A program made the position numbers and the translations under genes. This document shows positions 8,202 through 17,800 of a stretch of 56,908 nucleotides of DNA, piece after piece. Below the pieces are notes generated by a model. That model saw nothing but the letters and a program-made list of their open reading frames with translations, was not told the origin of the DNA and searched no databases. Source of the stretch: Gammaproteobacteria bacterium (lineage in GTDB: Bacteria > Pseudomonadota > Gammaproteobacteria > UBA6429 > Thiohalophilaceae). The number at the start of each line of letters is the position of its first letter. Within the stretch, counting starts at the first letter, position 1. The stretch spans positions 1 through 56,908 of the forward strand of contig JAOULO010000019.1 in NCBI GenBank assembly GCA_029881995.1. The letters are read 5' to 3'.

Positions 8202-9452
8202 TTAATGTTGCCTGGCACTTGTATTAACAAGAGGTTGGCCAGACTCAATCATCGCCAATTCCATTGCTGCAAATTCACGCTGCCTTTGTAAACCATAAAT
8301 CAATGATCGATTAAGTACAGTCTGATCAATGGGTCTTCCCAGAAAATAGCGCTTCCCAACAATGAAATTTTTTCCATGTTGTTGCCACAATCGTATGACT
8401 TTCTGTGTATCGGGCTGTGTCAAATCATCATCCAGATCATATTCCACACTTGCGGTATCACCATCATCAAGTGAATTTTCGTTAGCCAGTTCACTTTGAA
8501 CAACCATTCCCAGCTTTTCAAAATCAGCGCCGGTAATCATGCTAAAAGCTTCACCTGCCAGGCGTGACAAAGGTGGTTTCTTCATTTTGTTTATTAACCA
8601 GTTAACCGCATGTGGATCGCCCAGAACACTTGTTGCACGAATAATAAATTTCTCTGCAACTTTTTCTGCAGCCATTTCCGAAATCCAGTTCCTTGCCACA
8701 TCAACGGATAAAGCACGAAAGGCAATATCAATGGCTTTTTTGCGATAGATGGAATCGAGAAAAACAAACGGCTTAATAAGCTTAAGCCCTCTCTTATCAC
8801 CTAGTAAAATGGACGTCCATGCAGCCCAGAATCTGATATCCTGACTGTCTGAGGTCAGTGACTGTAAAACAAGTGGCATCAGATCCTGACGGCGTAGCTC
8901 TCCAATCAGGCGAATAACACGGGAATATAATTTCGGATCTGCCTGGCAGTCATCGCGAGAAGCAAGCAACGATAAAACATCACCGGGATCATGGCGACGT
9001 ACTCCACAGCTAGCAACACCTAGATATTTATGCCTGAGGTCTTTGCCATTAAGGAATTTATCAATCCAGGGATGGGCCAGATTTTCAGGTAACCAACCCA
9101 TGGCCGAAATCAGTCCCTTCTCGGCATCTTCATTTGACAGGCCAATTTCAACAGCTGTACGAATATGGCTCATCTCATGGCTACGAATGGCAAATACACT
9201 AGCAGTAAATACTTCGCCTGCCTCACCGATTTCAAGTCCCTTATCACAAGCCTTCCAGCCTTCATCAATAGAAGACATGAGTCCATCAAGCTGTGCTTGA
9301 ATCCTTTTTTCCAGTTTAATAATATCCTGAATTGAATAATGCGGACGGTGCACGGCCAGAGATCGCAGCACCCACAAAAAAGAGGATACATCAGCGTACT
9401 GATCAAATATTTCCTGATATGGGTTTTCTATCTGATTATACTGGGACATCAT
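8202..9452 (-). CDS. TIGR02270 family HEAT-repeat protein
   Basis: A 416-residue, mostly helical protein. The N-terminus (ENPYQEIFDQYADVSSFLWVLR) and repeated helical units such as GWLPENLAHPWIDKFL and DIRFWAAWTSILLGD match the TIGR02270 family, which occurs with vgrG genes in T6SS loci. The repeats resemble HEAT units spanning roughly residues 130-320. The role is unknown; a protein-protein adaptor for VgrG or PAAR-like cargo is plausible. It lies between the DUF6484 gene (77 bp upstream) and DUF2169. That 77 bp gap is the widest between vgrG and the effector gene. Confidence 0.85.
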   Translation of the reverse strand: MMSQYNQIENPYQEIFDQYADVSSFLWVLRSLAVHRPHYSIQDIIKLEKRIQAQLDGLMSSIDEGWKACDKGLEIGEAGEVFTASVFAIRSHEMSHIRTAVEIGLSNEDAEKGLISAMGWLPENLAHPWIDKFLNGKDLRHKYLGVASCGVRRHDPGDVLSLLASRDDCQADPKLYSRVIRLIGELRRQDLMPLVLQSLTSDSQDIRFWAAWTSILLGDKRGLKLIKPFVFLDSIYRKKAIDIAFRALSVDVARNWISEMAAEKVAEKFIIRATSVLGDPHAVNWLINKMKKPPLSRLAGEAFSMITGADFEKLGMVVQSELANENSLDDGDTASVEYDLDDDLTQPDTQKVIRLWQQHGKNFIVGKRYFLGRPIDQTVLNRSLIYGLQRQREFAAMELAMIESGQPLVNTSARQH

Positions 9453-9529
9453 CCCCTCACGGCCTAAAAAGCAAAATATTCATACCATTATTATAATGTT
9501 GTTGTCTTTTGTTAAGGTAAGTCAGAATA

Positions 9530-10066
9530 TCAGTTAATTTGAACCGTGCCTCCCAGAATCCGGTTGACACCTGTGGAACGATTCATCAAATACTTTCCAC
9601 GAATAAGAATTTTACCTTCTTTTGTCAGCGTAATGCTGGAAGCACCACACTTGAGTACGATTTCTTCATGCCCTTCAATTGTGATTCGTTTACCATCGAC
9701 AGTCAGATCATCAATCTTATCTGGTTTTTCAACAATAGCCTGTTCAATTTCAGTTACAGGCTCTTCAAAGGTCTCCAGCATTTCATTGAGTGGGTTATGA
9801 AGCAGCCCCATAATAACCGGCTGTGCAGGATCACCATTGGCAAACAACAGAGCGGCCTCTCTTCCGATATGCCTGTTATATATTGCTTGTGTGGAAACCG
9901 CTGGAAGTGGTGACTTTTGTGGATTTTCCGGGAATTCGACCAGGGGCTGAGAACTGGCATCAAGTCCAACAATGGTTCCAATAACAATTTCACCGGGAAT
10001 GATGTTCCGACTGTTGTCAGAACAGACTTTTAATTCAAATGGAGACTCATCCGTTTCTTTTGACAT
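9530..10066 (-). CDS. DUF6484 domain VgrG-partner protein
   Basis: A 178-residue protein with an OB/gp5-like domain: IPGEIVIGTIVGLDASSQPLV (residues ~24-44) and an AALLFANGDPAQPVIMGL segment that resembles the VgrG gp5 region. The C-terminus (SSITLTKEGKILIRGKYL) mirrors the VgrG C-terminal strand motif ASILLKKNGDITIKGK. Such DUF6484 proteins occur directly after vgrG in T6SS islands. It starts 3 bp after the vgrG stop codon, a clear operon arrangement. Its function may be to extend or cap the spike; that is inference. Confidence 0.82.
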   Translation of the reverse strand: MSKETDESPFELKVCSDNSRNIIPGEIVIGTIVGLDASSQPLVEFPENPQKSPLPAVSTQAIYNRHIGREAALLFANGDPAQPVIMGLLHNPLNEMLETFEEPVTEIEQAIVEKPDKIDDLTVDGKRITIEGHEEIVLKCGASSITLTKEGKILIRGKYLMNRSTGVNRILGGTVQIN

Positions 10067-10069
10067 AAG

Positions 10070-12049
10070 CTAGTTAGTAGCGACCTTGCTACCCTTGATA
10101 ATGACATCACCCGATCCCTTAATGTTGATATTTTTTCCTTTGATGGTAATGTCGCCATTTTTCTTTAACAGGATCGATGCTGAACCGGTTTTAAGCAGGA
10201 TTTCGTCATCCGCATTCATGGTAATTTTCTTGGCCTTGAGGCTGTATTCTTTTGTAACATCTTCATTGTAAGCACCTGTCACTTCTTCTGAAAGGTTCTT
10301 ACCAATAGAAATCGTCATGTTTTTGCCAATGGATTCCGAATGATTGCCTGTAACATCCAGTGTCTTGTCTTTACCAATGGTCTCTTTATGATTTTCACCA
10401 ACATCAATGGTCTTGTTTTTACCAATACTTTCAGTCTGATTTTCACCAACTGATTTATCTCGGTTCTTACCAATTGATGATGTTTCATTCTCACCTATAG
10501 TCTTGGTGCGATCCTTGTCAACGGTGTGTGTTTCGTTATTTTCGATCTTGGAATCCAGATCTTTTTCAGCATGCAGATATACTTGCTCAGAACCTTTTTT
10601 ATCTTCAAAACGTAGCTCATTAAAATTGGCTGTTGATCCACCCTTGGTGGAACGGGTTTTGATTCCACTTTGTGTCTTGGAAGGATAAACAGGTTTATTG
10701 GCACCATTATAAACGGAACCAGTCACCAATGGCCGGTCTGGATCACCATCAAGGAAATTAACAATCACTTCATGGCCAATACGTGGGATAAAAGAAGTGC
10801 CCCAGCCATTACCAGCCCAGGACTGAACAACTCTCAGAAAGCAGGTTGTATTCTCATCTTTCCTGCCCTCCCTGTCCCACATGAACTGGACTTTGATTCT
10901 GCCATGTTCATCAATATATATTTCTTCACCGCTGGGGCCAGTCACAACCGCCGTCTGTGGACCTTTCATAACAGGTTTAATGTGCGTGCGCTGGGGTCGA
11001 AAATGGACTTCAGCTGGCATACAGACAAAATTATTTCGATATTCTGAAGAACCTTGATTACCGCTGAAATAAGATGAATCGTAAGCAGAATGGTGAATTG
11101 CCGTAATTATGTATTCACCCATTTCATTTTTATTATCATGCTTGTTGAGCTTAAACTTACCACCAGCATAGAAAGTACTGCAGTCACTACTGGCCTTGAC
11201 CGTATCTATCGGAGCCTCTTCAGCCTCCATACGCACCCGTACCAGGTTGCTACCCATGCCAGTATCATACATAGAGGGAAATTCATAATGCTCAAACTTG
11301 CTTACATTGGCAAAGTTATTTTTTGATTTAACCTCGGTCATTAAATCCTTGGCAGGTTCTTCGAAGTTATAATCATTAATCGTCCACTTGCCTTTTCTGA
11401 ACTCATACTTATGTTCCCAGATATTTATCTGAGTACCAGGACGATTACCTTTTGAATAACTGACCTCAGCCTCAACACAGGCCTCATAGGCATTTTTCTG
11501 GTCAACGATGACCATTTTGTGGTTCTTGTCTTCCTGCTTGAAGAAATAGGCAAAGCCATCTTCTTCCAGCAGTCGAGAAATAAAATTCAGATCACTCTCA
11601 CCGTACTGCACACAATACTCACGGGTAGATCCTGAACTGGTTTTAAATTCATAGTCTTTAAAACCCAGATCATCAAACACCTTGGACACTATGTCCTTTG
11701 TGGTTTTATTTTGAAAAATTCTCTGATTCTGCGTTTTACCAAGGAACCACAACCAGGGCACCATAGTCAGGCGATATTCACGCAGGTTATTGGCCTTGAT
11801 TTCGCCAAAATAGAAGTGGCTGATATAGCCGTTAAATGTTCTCTCCTGATCATTCTGAATGGTAAGGGTAACTTTTTCACCAATCAGTTTTTCGGGAGAA
11901 ATCTGAAGATTATAGGATAGGACATCAATCTGAAATTCAAATATCCTGGAAAGATGCTCACTCCCCTGAAAAGCCGTCAACAAAAGTTCATCTTTTGCCA
12001 ATGGGGATTCGATGGAGATTAACCGTTCGTCCTGAGTGTATAGAGCCAT
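10070..12049 (-). CDS. vgrG: Type VI secretion spike protein VgrG (TssI)
   Basis: A 659-residue VgrG. Residues ~1-330 hold the gp27-like base (AFQGSEHLSRIFEFQIDVLS, YGESDLNFISRLLEEDGFAYFF), followed by the gp5 OB fold (HGRIKVQFMWDREG, SWAGNGWGTSFIPRIGHEVI, DGDPDRPLVTGSVYNG). After residue ~480 the protein turns into a beta-helix spike built of 8-residue repeats of the kind TxxIGKNx/GEN, about 15 in number. The end (GSASILLKKNGDITIKGKNI) has no attached catalytic domain, so cargo is presumably loaded through the DUF4150 tip. It follows hcp by 124 bp with a hairpin between them. No tssA-M genes are present, so this is an orphan island. Confidence 0.95.
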   Translation of the reverse strand: MALYTQDERLISIESPLAKDELLLTAFQGSEHLSRIFEFQIDVLSYNLQISPEKLIGEKVTLTIQNDQERTFNGYISHFYFGEIKANNLREYRLTMVPWLWFLGKTQNQRIFQNKTTKDIVSKVFDDLGFKDYEFKTSSGSTREYCVQYGESDLNFISRLLEEDGFAYFFKQEDKNHKMVIVDQKNAYEACVEAEVSYSKGNRPGTQINIWEHKYEFRKGKWTINDYNFEEPAKDLMTEVKSKNNFANVSKFEHYEFPSMYDTGMGSNLVRVRMEAEEAPIDTVKASSDCSTFYAGGKFKLNKHDNKNEMGEYIITAIHHSAYDSSYFSGNQGSSEYRNNFVCMPAEVHFRPQRTHIKPVMKGPQTAVVTGPSGEEIYIDEHGRIKVQFMWDREGRKDENTTCFLRVVQSWAGNGWGTSFIPRIGHEVIVNFLDGDPDRPLVTGSVYNGANKPVYPSKTQSGIKTRSTKGGSTANFNELRFEDKKGSEQVYLHAEKDLDSKIENNETHTVDKDRTKTIGENETSSIGKNRDKSVGENQTESIGKNKTIDVGENHKETIGKDKTLDVTGNHSESIGKNMTISIGKNLSEEVTGAYNEDVTKEYSLKAKKITMNADDEILLKTGSASILLKKNGDITIKGKNINIKGSGDVIIKGSKVATN

Positions 12050-12130
12050 GCAGATAAGCCTTTATCGATGCAAGATCAAGTGAACATCCGTTTCAAAGTT
12101 CGGAAACGATATTATTGTTATTTGTGATAG

Positions 12131-12160
12131 AAAATGGAGCTGCCAGAATCAGGCAGCCCC
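12131..12160 (-). terminator. Hairpin between hcp and vgrG
   Basis: GCTGCC (12139-12144) pairs with GGCAGC (12152-12157), extended by two further G-C pairs across one mismatch. On the minus strand it is followed by a short TTTT. It lies 14 bp after the hcp stop. It is probably an attenuating terminator or 3'-end stabiliser that allows far more hcp than vgrG mRNA. Confidence 0.5.
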
Positions 12161-12173
12161 AGAATCACATTTA

Positions 12174-12656
12174 TTATAACGGTTTGGCCAACTCGAGGTC
12201 GTAACCAACACGCTGTGGGCTGCCACCTGCATTAGATGCATCAGAATCATTGTAATTAACAACAATTTTGGTAAAGCTCAAACAGATAGTTTCATAAGGA
12301 GGAGTATCTGCTTCTGCAGAAATGCTGTAGTTACTGATCATACAATTCTCAAGCGTATAGCTCATGAATTCATCAATTTTGTCAGAACCCGTACGCAGGA
12401 ATTTAAGTACTGCTTTAGTACCTTTGTTACCGGTTACAGCATCTTTAAACAAAGAAGTACAGGAGCTATCCGCTTCTTTGGTCAATGTAATTTCGGTAAT
12501 AGTTGGGCGGGTTGATTCACGATTAGAGCAATTACCTGGCTCCATAGAAATTCCACGTCCCACACCAAATTGGACTGACAGACAAGTGATATGATCTTCA
12601 TAACCTTCTGCTGTGCAGTTTCCTTTCACACCTTCATACTCTAACGCTATAGTCAT
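12174..12656 (-). CDS. hcp: Type VI secretion tube protein Hcp (TssD)
   Basis: A 160-residue Hcp-family protein. Conserved features are the first strand MTIALEYEGVKG, the ITCLSVQFGVGRGI segment followed by RESTRPTITEITLTKEAD, and the TICLSFTKIVVNY strand near the end. The length is normal for Hcp (about 160). It contains unusually many Cys residues (about seven), not typical of Hcp1. It is the first gene of the minus-strand island. The 289 bp upstream hold no gene and contain a perfect CRP-type palindrome. Confidence 0.88.
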   Translation of the reverse strand: MTIALEYEGVKGNCTAEGYEDHITCLSVQFGVGRGISMEPGNCSNRESTRPTITEITLTKEADSSCTSLFKDAVTGNKGTKAVLKFLRTGSDKIDEFMSYTLENCMISNYSISAEADTPPYETICLSFTKIVVNYNDSDASNAGGSPQRVGYDLELAKPL

Positions 12657-12882
12657 TTTCTTTTCGTCCTTTTTGATTGAAATAAATTATTTACTTAATT
12701 TAACAGTACAGATATTAACCAAATTAAACATCGCTATCAACTTAAAATTAGCCAAAATAAGGTTATTTATCAAGGATTTAGACCTAATTTAAAATTATTT
12801 TATTTATCATCTTTAGAACAAGTTTAAGTCTAAAACTTTTCATTTAAACAGGCTTAATTTGCCCATCATCCGAATCAAATGG

Positions 12883-12898
12883 TGTGATGCTGTTCACA
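12883..12898. promoter_or_regulatory. CRP-type binding site upstream of hcp
   Basis: Perfect TGTGA-N6-TCACA palindrome with AT-rich flanks. It lies 227 bp upstream of the hcp start, between hcp and the end of the tpsB gene, in a 289 bp gene-free stretch (12657-12945) that otherwise shows only AT-rich sequence. CRP is known to control T6SS genes in other gammaproteobacteria, for example Vibrio cholerae. No crp gene is in the window. Confidence 0.7.
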
Positions 12899-12945
12899 TT
12901 TTTTACAAACAATACACAGATTTAACTGGTTAATTAGTAATCAAA

Positions 12946-14823
12946 CTAAAAACTGTATGAGATATCAAACACCAGCCTATCCTCTTCTTTAAAGTTCACA
13001 CCATCAGGATGGGAAAATTTTTGTGCAGTAGGAAATGCGTACTGCAGGTTTCCTCTAAACCCTCCGCTGTGTAACTGAAGACCTATCCCCCAGTTTGTCA
13101 GCTCGGCAGTGTTATTCACGGTTGATGTGTTGTTTTGAACACCATAGGCATAATCAACAAAAATAAACGGGCTGATTGCCTTTTTCAGATTAAAGTTTTC
13201 ACCTATATTCACATCCATAAATGAGGGTGAACTGAATAACCAGTCAATCCCCATATAGAAGGCATCATCTGCAGTAAATAAATTTGGTTGATAGGCCCTG
13301 GCCCGTGTGGCACCACCCAGATTAAAGCGTTGCAAAGTGGAAAGTGTAGTCTCAGAATATTGCGCATTAGCACGCATCACTAAGCGGGTGTCTGCATCAA
13401 ACAAGCTGATAAAACTCATCAGGGTGTAGTCCAGAGTTACAAATTCCACTTCTTTCTTTTGATCCGTCTTGGCACCAAACACATATTCATACGACTTGAG
13501 CTTGATATTTCCCTGATGCAGATTTCTATCTTTTTCATTCAAAAAGTCATAATTATAAATAAGTGAAGTTACCAGGATTTTTTCATCATTGGCATCGATA
13601 GCCCCAATGTCTAGCTCTGATTCCATATCTTCATACTTAAGTTCAACATTATGGTTAGCCGCTCTGCTTCTTTGCAAAACATATTGTAAGGTGGCATCCA
13701 TGATGTTCACTTCACCGCTAATTTTGACTTCTTCAGTTTGGTCAACAAAATACTGGTTACGGGAAGCCCCCAGGATCATTCTGAGCCTGGGAGAAAACAG
13801 ATTAAAGCGGTAAAACGCACGATAATAACTGGTGTTACTGGGAGACTCTGCTTCTAACACACTGATATTCAGAGCATCAGCAATTCCCAGAGTATTATTG
13901 ATCTGGATGTCTGCATAGGCACGATATAAGCCGGTATCTTCAGAACCATGATTATCGATACGCAAGTTAGAGGAAAAACGCTGTTCACTTTTCACATTCA
14001 CATTCAGTCGCGTATCGCCCACCTGATAACCTGGCTCAAAGTAGCCATCCACCACCAGACCGGGATAATCGTTTAACAGATAAAGATTTTCCTCTACACG
14101 GTCATTGGTGATCGGCTTGGTCAACATATCATCGAAAACATCTCGGATATCTGACTCGGAATAAAGATCGCTCCCCTGCACATTCACTTCACCTAACATA
14201 CCAAGTAACAGTGTCAAACTGACAATACCATCGCGCACTTCCTGTTTGGGGATATAGGCCTTGGCTAGAATGAAGCCTCGCTCGCGATAGAACTTGGTTA
14301 TACGATCTGCAACGGCCTCGATCTGTCCGAGATGAATACCACGTTTAGAACGCTGATCACGTACCAGCCAGACCAATCGTTGTACCTCAAGCGGAGTGAC
14401 GTGACGCTTTAGGGTCTGGTCTTCTATTTCCACCAGTAAATCAGAAAGCTCACCCAATTCCCTGATGGTATAACCTGAGGGTAGCAACTTCCCCTCTGCC
14501 ATCAAATCCTGACGAATACTTTCCACCATGCTGTTAATGGCTTCTCGGGTAATACCCAGATCAGGATATTCCACCAGTCCCTGAATTCGAAACTGACGCA
14601 CAGCCAAACGAGGACCTGACTTAGGATCAGGATTTCGATCTCGCACCGAAGGAATATCAATATCGCGTACCATGGTTTTGCCACGCAACTCCGGTGTTTC
14701 GGTAATCTCCGGCATATCCAGAAAGCCTGCTGTGGCCTGACTATTAACGGTAAACAAACATACCAGGCAAAAGAGTCTCTTAAAGAACAACGCTTTATTA
14801 TAACTACACATTATTATTTTCAT
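12946..14823 (-). CDS. Two-partner secretion transporter TpsB (ShlB/FhaC family)
   Basis: About 625 residues from the ATG at 14823; an in-frame GTG at 14850 has its GGGA directly adjacent and is less likely, and ATG 14811 is a further option. A signal peptide ends in SQATAG. After it come a POTRA_2 domain (LAVRQFRIQGLVEYPDLGI), a second POTRA region (LGMLGEVNVQGSDLYSE, NDYPGLVVDGYFEPG) and a 16-strand barrel with the family motifs LNVNVKSEQRFSSNLRIDNHG and FNLGGATRARAY. The last residues DRLVFDISYSF end in Phe, as expected for a Bam substrate. It lies 69 bp downstream of the giant TpsA gene, so the two form an operon in the order tpsA-tpsB. Confidence 0.93.
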   Translation of the reverse strand: MKIIMCSYNKALFFKRLFCLVCLFTVNSQATAGFLDMPEITETPELRGKTMVRDIDIPSVRDRNPDPKSGPRLAVRQFRIQGLVEYPDLGITREAINSMVESIRQDLMAEGKLLPSGYTIRELGELSDLLVEIEDQTLKRHVTPLEVQRLVWLVRDQRSKRGIHLGQIEAVADRITKFYRERGFILAKAYIPKQEVRDGIVSLTLLLGMLGEVNVQGSDLYSESDIRDVFDDMLTKPITNDRVEENLYLLNDYPGLVVDGYFEPGYQVGDTRLNVNVKSEQRFSSNLRIDNHGSEDTGLYRAYADIQINNTLGIADALNISVLEAESPSNTSYYRAFYRFNLFSPRLRMILGASRNQYFVDQTEEVKISGEVNIMDATLQYVLQRSRAANHNVELKYEDMESELDIGAIDANDEKILVTSLIYNYDFLNEKDRNLHQGNIKLKSYEYVFGAKTDQKKEVEFVTLDYTLMSFISLFDADTRLVMRANAQYSETTLSTLQRFNLGGATRARAYQPNLFTADDAFYMGIDWLFSSPSFMDVNIGENFNLKKAISPFIFVDYAYGVQNNTSTVNNTAELTNWGIGLQLHSGGFRGNLQYAFPTAQKFSHPDGVNFKEEDRLVFDISYSF

Positions 14824-14892
14824 ACCGGCATGATCTGAATCATGCCACACTCCCTAATTGTAAAATTTATCTAAAATCCTGAAGATTTAATA

Positions 14893-17800
14893 TTATTGTT
14901 GTAATTTCTCCGACATCTTACGGCGACGCTCTTCTTCATCATCTGAATAGAGTTGATCGACTGGCATCATAATAGCCAGGTCTTCATGATAGTAATTTCG
15001 AACCTCGGTAAAGATAGCCGGATCGATCTCAGCCAGAGATTCCACATCGATCAGCTGCAACACATTATAGTTCTGTGACAATACACGGGTAATATCAGAA
15101 GTATCGAAGAATGGAACCGGTGTTATGTCATTAAAGAACCGGATAGTTGAAACCTGTGAGTAAAGGTGTAATGGGCCATTAAAGCGTAATACTACTGGCC
15201 GATTAATTGTCCCTATCTGCCCTTCTACATATATTAAACCAGAGTTACCTGTTATATCAGCAATCTGTTCAGGGGGTACAGAACCATACAATGAACCACT
15301 CACGCGTAGATTAATATGGCCTGAACCCTGATTTGACGTCAAACCTGCATTGATATTGGCAACTGTCACATCGCCATTATTCACAAATCGAATACTACCT
15401 GTATTGGTTAGATTCTTCACAAACACATCACGGTGGTTCAGGATATTCACAACCGAGTCGTTAGCATTCGCAATATCATTCATGACATCCAGATATGCTG
15501 TATTCACCTCAAGTGGATCGCCATTTTCACCAATGCCTGATCCAATCCCAGTAGTTGAGCGTAATTTGATTTCTTCAGCATAGATATTCACACCACCCTG
15601 TGTATCAGTAATTCCGCCATCACCTGCATCAAGGTCAACCGTATCGGCCCTAATTGAACCAATCGCCAGACCATGAGAATCGGTTTCAAGATGCTCAGTA
15701 ATAGTGGCTAACTGAACTGTCAGGTCATCTTCATCCACAATCCGAGCATTTCTTGCCGTCAGGTTAACAACATTTAAGTCGTTACCCTCAGAATCCAGCA
15801 CAATATCATTCTCAGTCGTAAATGTTGCGATACCATCAACAAGGATATTACCCGAGTCGGTAATACCCGGGTTTGATACCACATCCAGATTACCTGTGGC
15901 TGTAATATTACCCAGGTCGACCAGGATAGCGTTATTCAGATTGATATTCACCGCCGACAAGTTCAGTGGCCCAGAGAACTGGTTCTGGTTCGCGGCATCA
16001 AACAGATCAATATCACCAGTAGCGTTGATGTTCAGCGTACCGCTACTTATTAGACCGCCACTACTTGTCACATCAGTTGCCGACAGGGTGACATTCCCCG
16101 AAGTATTCATACTGGCGATGTTCACCGCGCCATTATCACTAATATTAACCAGCCCTGAGTTCAGGATGTTAATATTTTCCACATTGGTCAGGATATTTGT
16201 ATTGTCTGCCTGGTTGAGGAACAGATCCGTGGCCGTAATACGGTTTGTGCCACTATTAATGGTCTGGCCCATCAGGGTGATGGTGTTGAGGTTGATGTTA
16301 GATGCAATCGTGACGGTATCTGTATCTCCACCTGCAAGGGTAATATTATCTTTATTGGTATAGTTCACTGAATTCGAATTCACTGCAGTGTTTACATGGT
16401 AAGTCGAATCCGTCAGTGTAATTTCATCTGCAGCAGATGTCCCGTTTACCGTCAAATCTGCCACAACATTATCATTCTTGGTTTCAGTCTCTGCGATATT
16501 AACCGTGAATGCAGTACCATTAGTCTGGTTCTGGTATACCATCTGATCGTGACCGCTCGGATCAGCAATGTTTGGGTTATACTGCTCAGCGTAGGTATCT
16601 TCACCGGCGTTTCCATTGATGGTAATAACATCTAACGATCCATCATCTCCGCCATTAAACCGAACACTTCCATTTTCAACTCCTGATAGCGTAACTGTAA
16701 GGCTATCGAGATCTTCATTACCGTTTATGGTGCCATTAACCGTACTACCTGTATTTAACGTGATGTCATCCTGTCCCGAGTTACCGTTAAATACACCATT
16801 AAAAGTGCCACCAGCATTGACAGTAAGGGTATCATTCTGTTCATTACCGTTCATTGTCCCTGCATAAACACCCTCGTCTTCAACAGTATAATTATCGACT
16901 CCGTCCCCACCATTTAAAGTTGTGAATCCTTCAAAGGTCATACTAGCTGCTGGTATTTCATCTCCAATCCCTGTATCTGAAACCACACCAAATCCGTCAC
17001 CTGTAATAAGCCATGTAGTGGTTGTTCCATTTCTAGCCTTCAAAATGCCATTTACTGCACTGATACCTTCGAAATTAATAATCCTGAGACCTTTAACGGA
17101 AATATCTCCACCTAGTGTAAACTCGTTACCATCTTTAAGTGAGTTAATGATGTCCCCACCGCCATCAGGATGTGCAGCCCCATCAATAAGCCCTGTTACA
17201 GATCCATTCTCACCCACTCTGAAGATGTCATTTTGATCTCCACCCCTGACGTGATTAAAGTTTCTAAAGCTAACCTTTTGATTGGCTGGCACTACTTCCA
17301 GGTCAGTGGGCTCTACAGTACCATTATTTTCCTGGTTAATACGCCAAGTATTATTCCTATTTGGTCCAACTATCAGTCTGTCGTCTGCAGCGGCATTCGC
17401 TATGATCGTCTCAACACCATCAACACGAATCTTATCTGCATTAGCAATATCCATTTCATCTGGAATATCAGGGTCAGGATTGGCATAGACCAGATCATCA
17501 TCGGCTGGCATAGTGCCGTCTCCCAACACAACAACGACATCGCCAAGGGCTTCTAAATTCAACTCATCCGATGCACCACCGGCCCCATCAATAAGCCCGG
17601 TAATTTCACCGCCATTATTAATCGTGAACAAATCAACTGATTCGGAATTCTCAATTGAATCGTTTCCGGAGAGATTTCTGAAATCGTGGAATTCAGTGGT
17701 CGTGTTAATTGTCCCGGTATTCACACCGGTAACAACCCAGGTATTGGTTCCTGTTGTACCGATAAGTTCAGAATCGACATGATCATTACCATACAAAAAT

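Noticed and set aside
14893-15400. C-terminal toxin domain in TpsA (CdiA-like)
   Set aside because: No VENN or similar boundary motif, no immunity gene after it; the next gene is tpsB and the end is a short charged tail.
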